From assembly GCA_016933355.1 (NCBI GenBank), contig JAFGBC010000259.1, positions 1 to 15,460 of the forward strand: a stretch of 15,460 nt of DNA, written 5' to 3'. The notes beneath the pieces are model-generated. The model searched no databases, had not been told where the DNA came from, and saw nothing but the letters and a program-made list of their open reading frames with translations. This stretch comes from Candidatus Aminicenantota bacterium (GTDB taxonomy: Bacteria; Acidobacteriota; Aminicenantia; Aminicenantales; JAFGBC01). The position numbers and the translations under genes are program-made. Shown one piece after another: positions 1 to 5,696 of this stretch (the first letter of the stretch is position 1; each line of letters starts with the position of its first letter).

Positions 1-1133
1 ATGCGGATCGTCCGGGCCTGGTCGGCGATGGCCCGGGTGATCGCCTGCCGGATCCACCAGGTGGCGTAGGTCGAGAACTTGTAGCCGCGGCGGTACTCGA
101 ACTTGTCGACGGCCTTCATCAGGCCCATGTTCCCCTCCTGGATCAGGTCCAGGAATTGGAGGCCCCGGTTGCTGTACTTCTTGGCGATCGAGACGACCAG
201 GCGAAGATTGGCGGCGACGAGCTCCTTCTTGGCCTGGTCGCTGATCTTCTTGCCGGTCGTGATGGCCCGGATGATCTTGCGCAGGCTCTGGGCGTCGAGC
301 CCGACCTCCTTGTGCTGGACGCGGAGGCGGCGCTGGACGTCCTTCAGACGGGCGTTGAGTTCGGCGGCCGTCTTCCGGCTCTTGGTGTGCTTGATCTTGA
401 GGGCGAGCTCCTCTTGGGCGTCTTCGAGGTCGTTGGCCCGCTTGAGGACGGCGCGCAGCTCGTCGATGATCCGCTCCTTCTGGACGGAACGGATGTTGAG
501 CTCGCGGATCAGGCGGCTGATCCGGACGATATAGCGGCCGCGGGCGATCATCTTGCGGCGCGTCGTCGGCAGGCTGTCCAGGCGGCGGCTCAGCTCCCGG
601 ATCTTCTTGATCTTGGCCAGGATCTGCTTGCGCTTCTCGTCGAGCCGGCCCTCGGCGATGTCCTCCTCGCTGACGTCGAACATCTCCTGGATGACGTTGG
701 GGCTATCCTTGATCCGGTCCTCGAGGTTCAGCGTCCGGTTGAGGACGAGGCGCGTCCGGGACAGGGCCTTGATGATGGCCTTCTCGCCGCGCTCGATCTC
801 CTTGGCGATGGCGATCTCGCCCTCCCGGGTCAGGAGCGAGATGTTCCCCATTTCGCGAAGGTAAAGCTTGACCGGATCCGTCGTCCGCTCCAGTCCGTGG
901 GTCGAGATGGCGTCGCTCTTGCGGCGTCGCGGCAGCAGGTCGGCCTGCTTCTGGTTGAGGATCTTGATCCCGTAGTCGTCCATCGAGGACAGGAAGTCGT
1001 CGAAGCGAACCTCGGCGTCCATGTCGTCGGCAAACGTCTTGTCGATCTCCTCGAAGAGGAGGAAGCCCTGTTTCCGCCCCTTGGAGATGAGCTGGTTGAT
1101 CTCGTCCTTCTGGTCCTTGCCGTCTGCAGACAC
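1..1133 (-). CDS. rpoD: Primary sigma factor RpoD (sigma70), 3' end cut by window edge
   Basis: The housekeeping sigma subunit directs RNA polymerase to -10/-35 promoters. Reading the minus strand from a GTG at 1133 gives 377 codons, still open at base 1. Residues 10-70 resemble region 1.1 (ISKGRKQGFLLFEEID). Region 1.2 is at about 86-120 (DPVKLYLREMGNISLLTREGE), and a charged helical non-conserved region fills about 121-300. Region 2 starts near 306: NLRLVVSIAKKY, then LQFLDLIQEGNMGLMKAVDKFEY (2.1-2.2), YKFSTYATWWIRQAITRAIA (2.3-2.4) and DQARTIR, where the window ends. Regions 3 and 4 lie outside. The GTG start is supported by an AGAGGAG Shine-Dalgarno (SD) sequence about 6 bases upstream and by an in-frame TAA at 1146-1148, so no longer product is possible. 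It lies 72 bases downstream of dnaG and is probably co-transcribed with it. The family call is essentially certain. Confidence 0.97.
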   Translation of the reverse strand, partial: MSADGKDQKDEINQLISKGRKQGFLLFEEIDKTFADDMDAEVRFDDFLSSMDDYGIKILNQKQADLLPRRRKSDAISTHGLERTTDPVKLYLREMGNISLLTREGEIAIAKEIERGEKAIIKALSRTRLVLNRTLNLEDRIKDSPNVIQEMFDVSEEDIAEGRLDEKRKQILAKIKKIRELSRRLDSLPTTRRKMIARGRYIVRISRLIRELNIRSVQKERIIDELRAVLKRANDLEDAQEELALKIKHTKSRKTAAELNARLKDVQRRLRVQHKEVGLDAQSLRKIIRAITTGKKISDQAKKELVAANLRLVVSIAKKYSNRGLQFLDLIQEGNMGLMKAVDKFEYRRGYKFSTYATWWIRQAITRAIADQARTIR

Positions 1134-1145
1134 GCCTCGCTCCTC

Positions 1146-1199
1146 TTAGCCCCGGTTCCCGCCCCCGGCACCTTTATCTACGTCTTTTACAGCCATCAT
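1146..1199 (-). other. Possible 17-codon minicistron between dnaG and rpoD
   Basis: Six bases after the dnaG stop, two consecutive ATG codons open a short frame, MMAVKDVDKGAGGGNRG, ending at TAA (1148-1146). It is in the same frame as rpoD, whose GTG follows 12 bases later, and the rpoD SD lies just after this TAA. It could be a leader peptide that couples dnaG and rpoD translation, or the relic of a longer RpoD N-terminus. It could also be chance. No strong SD precedes it. Confidence 0.2.
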
Positions 1200-1205
1200 G
1201 ATCGA

Positions 1206-2948
1206 TTATTCCGGCGTCTTTCGCGTCAAAAGATCGATCTGCTTCTGGGAGATTTCCGTTGTTTGAGAAAAAAGGTCGCGGGGGAGATCCTTGTCTCCTC
1301 TTGTTTCGCGATTCTTGATCTCCGCTTTAATGCGCCTTTTTTTGCCGATCAGGCTCAGATTGCGAAGAGTATGGAGGCAGTCTAAAGCCTCCTCGACCGT
1401 GGGCGGCGGGCCCTCCTCGAGGAGGATCCGGTCCAGCGCGCCCGCCAGCCCGGGCTCGAGCTCCCGGCGCAGCTCGGCGTAGGTCCGGTCCCGAGCGTCC
1501 TCCTGGGCCCTCCGGATCAGGCGGAGGAGGGGCTCCGAGGCCAGGTCCTTGATGTCCGCGTCCTTCATCTCGGCGAAGACATAGCGGGCGATCGGCCGGT
1601 TCCGGACCAGGATCTGCGCCAGCCTCTTCTCGGCCTGATAGAAGGGGCTCTTGTCCTCGGCCTTGGCGTCGGCGGGCGTCGCAAGGGCCAGTGTCCGGAG
1701 GATCTTCTCGTCCACGCCCAGCAGCTCCGCCGCCTGGGACGTGTATTCACTCTGGGCGACCGGGTCGGGGACACGGGCGATTTCTTGGAAGACCTGCTTG
1801 ACGACGCGGGCCTTCTCCTCGGGGATGCCCATGGTCTTTCCCCGCGTCAGGGCGGCGACGAAGAATCGGAATCCGGGGATCGCCCGGTCCAGGAGCTCCC
1901 GGTAGCGGACGGGCCCGTACTTCCGCATCGCGCCGTCCGGGTCCAGGCCGTCGGGCAGGACCAGGACGCGCGAGGGCAGCCCTTTTTCGAAGCAGAGCGA
2001 AACGGCGCGCAGGGCGGCCTGCTGCCCGGCCGCGTCGCCGTCGTAGCTGATCGCGACCTTGCCGGCGAACCGCTCGATCAGGCCGAGCTGGGACAGGGTC
2101 AGCGCCGTCCCCAGCGACGCGACGACGTTGGTCAACCCGGCCTGGTAGAGGGCGATGTAGTCCGTGTAGCCTTCGACGAGCACGGCCTCTCCGGCCTCGC
2201 GCAGGGCGTCTCTGCTGAAGTTGAGGCCGTAGAGGAGCTTGCCCTTGGTATAGATCGGCGTGTCGGGGGAGTTCAGGTACTTGGGCTCCTGGTCGAACAA
2301 GGCGCGGCCGCCGAAGGCGACCGGCTTGCCGGACGCGTTGAAGATGGGGAAGATCGTCCGGCCCCGGAAGCGGTCGTAGTATTCGCCCGCCTTCTTGCCG
2401 GGGATGGCCAGCCCCGCCTTCTCGAGCAGGGCGGGCGGCGTCTTCCAGGCCTTGAAGTGGTTGGTCAGGCCGTCCCATCCCTTCGGCGCGTAGCCGAGCT
2501 GGAAGGTCCGGATGGTGTCGTCGGACAGGCCCCGCGTCCTCAGGTAGGCGAGGGCTTGCGCGCCCTCGGGCGTCCCGGTCAGGTTGCGCCGGAAGAAGGC
2601 AAGGGCCCGCTCGTGGATTTCGAGGACCTGCTCCTCGAGCTTCTGGGCCTGGGGGGAAAACCCCGGCTTCTTGGGCAGGGGAATATGGTACTTGTCGGCC
2701 AGGTATTTGAGGGCTTCCGGGAAGCTGAGCTGCTCCTTCTCCATGACGAGCGTAAAGACGTCCCCTCCGGCGTTGCAGCCGAAGCAATGGTAGAGCTGTT
2801 TGTCCTCGTCGACGGTGAAGGAGGGCGTCTTTTCGGAATGGAAGGGGCAGAGCCCGACGTGCTTGCTGCCCCGCCGCTTGAGCGTCGTGTATTGGGAGGC
2901 GACCTCCACGATCGAGGCCGCCTGCCGGACCTGTTCGACGACTTCCAT
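1206..2948 (-). CDS. dnaG: DNA primase DnaG
   Basis: Synthesises RNA primers at the replication fork, working with the DnaB helicase. The predicted protein is 580 residues (E. coli 581). The zinc-binding CHC2 domain is at about residues 1-100, with ligands in CPFH (C34, H37) and CFGC (C55, C58). The primase core follows, with DRFRGRTIFPIFN at about 192-204. The TOPRIM motifs are EGYTD (E259), SYDGDAAG (about 301-308) and LPDGLDPD (about 331-338). The C-terminal 150 residues are the variable helicase-binding part. ATG at 2948 is chosen over an in-frame ATG at 3050 because the family N-terminus begins there and the promoter lies downstream of the longer start. The AT-rich leader has no clear SD, only a weak GAAGAA. 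It is followed by rpoD, the conserved dnaG-rpoD pairing; rpsU is absent upstream. Confidence 0.97.
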   Translation of the reverse strand: MEVVEQVRQAASIVEVASQYTTLKRRGSKHVGLCPFHSEKTPSFTVDEDKQLYHCFGCNAGGDVFTLVMEKEQLSFPEALKYLADKYHIPLPKKPGFSPQAQKLEEQVLEIHERALAFFRRNLTGTPEGAQALAYLRTRGLSDDTIRTFQLGYAPKGWDGLTNHFKAWKTPPALLEKAGLAIPGKKAGEYYDRFRGRTIFPIFNASGKPVAFGGRALFDQEPKYLNSPDTPIYTKGKLLYGLNFSRDALREAGEAVLVEGYTDYIALYQAGLTNVVASLGTALTLSQLGLIERFAGKVAISYDGDAAGQQAALRAVSLCFEKGLPSRVLVLPDGLDPDGAMRKYGPVRYRELLDRAIPGFRFFVAALTRGKTMGIPEEKARVVKQVFQEIARVPDPVAQSEYTSQAAELLGVDEKILRTLALATPADAKAEDKSPFYQAEKRLAQILVRNRPIARYVFAEMKDADIKDLASEPLLRLIRRAQEDARDRTYAELRRELEPGLAGALDRILLEEGPPPTVEEALDCLHTLRNLSLIGKKRRIKAEIKNRETRGDKDLPRDLFSQTTEISQKQIDLLTRKTPE

Positions 2949-2981
2949 ATAAAATAAAGATTCTTCGAAAAATACCAACTT

Positions 2982-3010
2982 AATATAGGGACCGTCGGAC
3001 CGTTTGTCAA
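2982..3010 (-). promoter_or_regulatory. Sigma70 promoter of dnaG(-rpoD)
   Basis: On the minus strand, TTGACA (3010-3005, perfect consensus) is followed by a 17-base spacer and TATATT (2987-2982, 5/6). The expected transcription start is about 2975, giving a leader of about 27 bases to the dnaG ATG. It is the best-matching promoter in the window. The spacer carries two direct copies of GGACCG (plus-strand 2989-2994 and 2997-3002, 8-base period), which could be an operator. Confidence 0.75.
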
Positions 3011-3093
3011 GGCAGGCCGGCAAATAACCTTGTCGCCGGCGCAGAATCATCCCCCCCGCCCCCCGGCAGGGAGGCCGCGGGGCGACGGTCCGA
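2995..3093. repeat. 9-bp inverted repeat linking dnaG promoter spacer and larB 3' end
   Basis: TCGGACCGT at 2995-3003, inside the dnaG promoter spacer, is matched exactly by its reverse complement ACGGTCCGA at 3085-3093, directly next to the larB stop codon. The intervening 81 bases also contain two GCCGGC palindromes (3016-3021, 3035-3040). It could be a pair of repressor-binding sites. A 9-bp match could also be chance in this GC-rich sequence. Confidence 0.3.
3058..3083 (-). terminator. Possible GC hairpin ending larB transcription
   Basis: GCCCCCCGGC (3058-3067) and GCCGCGGGGC (3074-3083) form a 10-bp stem with one mismatch around the loop AGGGAG, 11 bases after the larB stop. There is no T-tract: on the minus strand it runs into a G7 tract (3057-3050). 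It is therefore not a classic intrinsic terminator, and may be a pause or Rho-linked site, or a G-rich structure. Confidence 0.3.
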
Positions 3094-3840
3094 TTAGAGG
3101 TGGTTGATCAGGCTGGCCAGGTACGCGGCGCCGAACCCGTTGTCGATGTTGACGACGGCGACGCCGCCCGGACAGGCGTTGAGCATGGCCAGCAGGGCGG
3201 CCAGCCCCTTGAAGCTCGCGCCGTAGCCGATGCTGGTCGGGACGGCGATGACCGGGACGGAGACGAGGCCGGCGACGACGCTGGGCAGAGCCCCCTCCAT
3301 GCCGGCCACGGTGATGACGACCCGCGCCCGCCGGATCTTGTCCATTTCGCCCAGGAGCCGATGGATGCCGGCGACGCCGACGTCGTAAACGCGGACGACG
3401 TCGTTGCCGAGGATGTCGCAGGTGACGAACGCCTCTTCGGCGACCGGGATATCCGACGTCCCGGCCGTGACGATGGCGATGCGGCCTTTGCCGGTGACGG
3501 CCGTCTTCTGCTTGAGCGACAAGGTGCGGGCCGCCGGGTTGTAGGCCGTCTTCCTTGGGAGCTTGGCCCGGATCCGTCGGTAGACGTCCGGCTCGATCCG
3601 GGTCGCCAGAAGGTTCGACCCCTTCCGGACGATCTCGCGCGCGATCCGGGCGATCTGGTCGGGCGTTTTACCCAACCCGAAGATGATCTCGGGGAATCCC
3701 TTGCGGAGCTCGCGGTGGTGGTCGACTTTGGCGAAATCGAGGTCGCAGTAAGGGTAATCCCTGAGCTCGCCGAGGGCGGCGGCGGGGGTCAGCCGTCCCC
3801 GGGCGACCCTGTCCAGGATGTCTTCGAGGCGGGAGGTCAT
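3094..3840 (-). CDS. larB: LarB, nickel-pincer cofactor biosynthesis (P2CMN synthase)
   Basis: LarB carboxylates and hydrolyses nicotinate adenine dinucleotide to pyridinium-3,5-biscarboxylate mononucleotide. This is the first step to the nickel-pincer nucleotide of lactate racemase and relatives. The 248 residues have the usual family length. The N-terminal segment (YCDLDFAKVDHHRELRKGFPE, about 31-51) is typical of LarB. The C-terminal PurE-like half has IAIVTAGTSDIPVAEEA (121-137), VYDVGVAGIHRL (151-162) and VAGMEGALPSVVAGL (178-192), then PTSIGYGAS and MLNACPGGVAVVNIDNGFGAA (219-239). C223 in that last motif probably matches the cysteine that forms the pyridinium adduct (by analogy). No larC or larE is in the window. 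ATG at 3840 has no SD, and a promoter-like element lies just upstream. Older annotations call this family AIR-carboxylase-like. Confidence 0.93.
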   Translation of the reverse strand: MTSRLEDILDRVARGRLTPAAALGELRDYPYCDLDFAKVDHHRELRKGFPEIIFGLGKTPDQIARIAREIVRKGSNLLATRIEPDVYRRIRAKLPRKTAYNPAARTLSLKQKTAVTGKGRIAIVTAGTSDIPVAEEAFVTCDILGNDVVRVYDVGVAGIHRLLGEMDKIRRARVVITVAGMEGALPSVVAGLVSVPVIAVPTSIGYGASFKGLAALLAMLNACPGGVAVVNIDNGFGAAYLASLINHL

Positions 3841-3846
3841 GGCCCC

Positions 3847-3875
3847 ATTCTACCAAAAGGGTTCGTGAGAGTCGA
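3847..3875 (-). promoter_or_regulatory. Putative larB promoter placing the start at or near the ATG
   Basis: On the minus strand, TCGACT (3875-3870, 4/6) is followed by a 17-base spacer and TAGAAT (3852-3847, 5/6). Only six bases (GGGGCC) separate the -10 from the larB ATG, so transcription would begin at about the A of ATG: a leaderless mRNA. No better SD/start pair is seen. Confidence 0.5.
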
Positions 3876-3907
3876 CTCGAAGGACGAGACAGTTCGGACT
3901 AGGCCGT

Positions 3908-4065
3908 TCGAGGGCGCGCTCGATTTCCCCGGCGAGGAAAACTCGCTCGCTTCGAGCCTCCGCTCCCCCGCGGCCGCTTCGCTCCGCGGGAACCGTCCCG
4001 CTTCCGTTTCACTAGCGGGACTGCCCTGCCGTTTTAATGCCGGCAGGGACCGTGCCGGCTCCGGC
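3908..4065. repeat. Array of consecutive small palindromes (candidate structured RNA or REP-like element)
   Basis: Perfect stems follow one another: TCGAG/CTCGA (3908-3923), GCGAG/CTCGC (3932-3946), GCTCG/CGAGC (3945-3957), CCCGCGG/CCGCGGG (3967-3990), GTCCCGCT/AGCGGGAC (3995-4021), CCCTGCCG/CGGCAGGG (4024-4048) and a weak GCCGG/CCGGC (4054-4065). The last four begin 28-30 bases apart, and the three strong ones end in similar text (GCGGGAA, GCGGGAC, GCAGGGAC). A longer pairing, AGCCTC-C-GC (3955-3963) with GCGAGGCT (4091-4098), could close a multibranch structure. CACTAGCGGGAC (4010-4021) can instead pair with GTCCGCTAGTG (4081-4091, one bulge), giving an alternative fold. The direction of any transcript is unknown. 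Confidence 0.55.
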
Positions 4066-4245
4066 TGATCCTTTCGAGTTGTCCGCTAGTGCGAGGCTTC
4101 TGACCATCAATCGCTCAGGGCGGCGGGCGGTCCCCGGCACTCACGGAAGCCGCGAGTACGGGAGGCCCGCCGCGCCACCCGTTTCCATGTCCCCTTTCTT
4201 GACGCCCTCTCCGCTCTTGTAGGGATAGCCGGAGTCGAAAAAGAG

Positions 4246-4274
4246 ATGCCGTGCGCGGGTTTTTTGGCTATACT
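4246..4274 (+). promoter_or_regulatory. Putative lpxC promoter, probably leaderless
   Basis: TATACT at 4269-4274 (5/6 to TATAAT) lies eight bases before the lpxC ATG. The -35 is weak: ATGCCG at 4246-4251 with a 17-base spacer, 3/6. The expected start of transcription is 4280-4283, so the message would have essentially no leader. This agrees with the absence of an SD before ATG 4283. Confidence 0.5.
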
Positions 4275-4282
4275 TAACAATT

Positions 4283-5098
4283 ATGGCGGAGATGATGACG
4301 CTGGCGCGGGAGGCCGTCCTCGAAGGGGTCGGCGTCCACTCGGGAAAGCCCTCCCGGCTGCGCCTCATCCCTTCCGCGGCGGGCCGGATCGTTTTCCGAC
4401 GCGCGGACCTGGGGCGCGAATCCGTCCTCGACCCGCGCAAGACGGAGGCGAAGAACGCGTCGTGCTTCCGCGACGGGGACTTTGAAATCCTGACTCTCGA
4501 GCACCTCCTGGCCGCCCTCTACGCGCTCGGGGTCGGAAGCCTCGACGTCGAGCTGAACGCCGCCGAGGTCCCGATTATGGACGGGAGCGCGGCTCCCTTC
4601 GTCCGGGCCGTCGAGCGGGCGGGGTTGCGGCCGCTGGGTGTCATTTGGGTTCCCATCGACATCCGGGAGGAGGGGAGGGTCGAGGACGGAGACGCCTCGG
4701 TCGTTTTCGAGCCCAATGCCGGCCTCAAGGTGAGCTATGAGATCGAATACGCCCATCCCGCCGTCGGCCGACAGGCGGTCAGCCTCGAGATCGACGCGGC
4801 GACCTTCGCCGCCGAGGTCGCGCCGGCCCGTACCTACGGATTCATCAGCGACCTCGAGCGCTTCCGGAGCCTCGGCCTGGCCTTGGGGAGCTCCCTGGAG
4901 AACACGATCGGCCTCGATGACGAAAAGGTCGTCAACCCGCCCCTCCGCTTCCCGGACGAGTTCGTCCGCCACAAGGTCCTCGACCTCGTCGGGGACCTGG
5001 CCCTGCTGGGCCGCCCCGTCCGGGGCCATTTCCGGGCCCGCCGGGCCGGCCACGTGCTCCACCAGAAGGTTGTCCGGAGCCTGCTGAACCGCGTCTGA
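4283..5098 (+). CDS. lpxC: UDP-3-O-acyl-N-acetylglucosamine deacetylase LpxC
   Basis: Zinc-dependent deacetylase, the committed cytoplasmic step of lipid A synthesis. The 271-residue protein is somewhat shorter than E. coli LpxC (305), mostly from a reduced C-terminus and shorter linkers. Visible motifs: GVGVHSG (15-21); TLEHLLAAL (71-79, H74 corresponding to the first zinc histidine); EVPIMDGSAAPFV (95-107); and RHKVLDLVGDLALLG (229-243), with H230 and D234 as the other zinc ligands. GHFRARRAGHVLHQK follows, with H257 matching the general-acid histidine. All catalytic residues are present. ATG 4283 has no SD, but an upstream -10 element suggests leaderless translation; internal ATGs at 4292 and 4295 are less likely. 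The gene shows that the organism has an LPS-type outer membrane. It stands alone, 91 bases before the next gene. Confidence 0.95.
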   Translation: MAEMMTLAREAVLEGVGVHSGKPSRLRLIPSAAGRIVFRRADLGRESVLDPRKTEAKNASCFRDGDFEILTLEHLLAALYALGVGSLDVELNAAEVPIMDGSAAPFVRAVERAGLRPLGVIWVPIDIREEGRVEDGDASVVFEPNAGLKVSYEIEYAHPAVGRQAVSLEIDAATFAAEVAPARTYGFISDLERFRSLGLALGSSLENTIGLDDEKVVNPPLRFPDEFVRHKVLDLVGDLALLGRPVRGHFRARRAGHVLHQKVVRSLLNRV

Positions 5099-5116
5099 AG
5101 TCCCCCGGTCGGCCGC

Positions 5117-5145
5117 TTGCTAAACAGGGGGGTCTGGGCTAAAAT
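5117..5145 (+). promoter_or_regulatory. Promoter of the TPR gene-glmU operon
   Basis: TTGCTA (5117-5122, 4/6), a 17-base spacer and TAAAAT (5140-5145, 5/6). The expected start is near 5152, leaving a leader of about 38 bases with a good SD before the GTG start at 5190. Confidence 0.6.
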
Positions 5146-5189
5146 AAGCGGGCTTCGCCGAGCTCCGACCGACTTAAGGGAGAACAGCC

Positions 5190-5696
5190 GTGAAGGATCA
5201 GAAGATCAAGAAAGACGAATACCAGAAAGCGCTGGCCGCCTACGGTCAGGCTATGAAGGAATTCCACAAGAGGGAATTCGACAAAGCCGTCGAATCCCTG
5301 GAAAGTTTCATCGAAAAGCATCCCGCCGAGCGCGAATTCGTCGACCGAGCCCGCATGTACATCGAGCTCTGCAAGTCCCTGCAGAAGAAGGAGCGGGTGA
5401 CGCTCAAGACCGTCGACGATTATTTCTTCTACGCCGTCTACAAGTTGAACCAGGGCGACCACGAAGGCGCCCTCAAGGTTCTCGAGAAGGCCGTCGAGCA
5501 AAAGGCCGACGAGGGACGGATCCAGTATCTCATCGCCGACATCCAGGCCGGCTTGGGACGCGTCGAGGAAGCCCTCGAAGCGCTCAAGAAGGCGATCCAA
5601 AAGGACAAGCAATACCGGATTTTGGCCCAGAACGAGGTCGATTTCGAGCCTCTCTGGGAGGACAAGCGCTTCAAGGCCCTGACCCGGGTCGCATGA
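5190..5696 (+). CDS. Small TPR-repeat protein, function unknown
   Basis: A 168-residue protein rich in Lys, Glu and Ala, without a signal peptide, so probably cytoplasmic. It consists almost entirely of tetratricopeptide-like helix pairs. One is at about residues 13-45 (AAYGQAMKEFHKREFDKAVE) and another two at about 80-150 (FYAVYKLNQGDHEGALKVLE and GRVEEALEALKKAI). The end, QNEVDFEPLWEDKRFKAL, resembles a C-terminal capping motif frequent in bacterial TPR proteins (xDPDFxxLRxDPRFxxL). TPRs mediate protein-protein contacts; the partner is not evident. The GTG start is preceded by AAGGGAGA, 6 bases upstream. Its TGA overlaps the glmU ATG (ATGA), so the two are translationally coupled. The coupling suggests, but does not show, a link to amino-sugar or envelope precursor synthesis. 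Confidence 0.85.
   Translation: MKDQKIKKDEYQKALAAYGQAMKEFHKREFDKAVESLESFIEKHPAEREFVDRARMYIELCKSLQKKERVTLKTVDDYFFYAVYKLNQGDHEGALKVLEKAVEQKADEGRIQYLIADIQAGLGRVEEALEALKKAIQKDKQYRILAQNEVDFEPLWEDKRFKALTRVA

Larger units (their letters stand above)
3841..4282. other. 442-base gene-free interval between divergent larB and lpxC
   Basis: No convincing reading frame, tRNA or known RNA is seen. The left end carries the larB promoter and the right end the lpxC promoter. The middle (3908-4065) is a run of short palindromes described separately. The stretch 4100-4240 shows nothing I can assign. An open frame on the minus strand runs from inside lpxC through the promoter to 4141, with no start signal or recognisable domain, and was not accepted. 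All other gaps in the window are under about 205 bases, so this one is exceptional. Confidence 0.7.

Noticed and set aside
2946..3050. Longer dnaG start at 3050 (34 extra residues)
   Set aside because: The extension covers the promoter -35 and -10 elements and has no similarity to primase N-termini; the family begins at ATG 2948.
3841..4282. tRNA, tmRNA, SRP RNA or CRISPR in the long spacer
   Set aside because: No T-arm/acceptor arrangement and no SRP or tmRNA core motifs were found on either strand. The palindrome units differ in sequence, so they are not CRISPR repeats with spacers.
4141..4440. Minus-strand frame of 99 codons across the lpxC start and the gene-free interval
   Set aside because: It starts inside lpxC, has no SD or family motif and crosses the lpxC promoter. 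Only its last 30 or so codons are protein-like, which is not enough.
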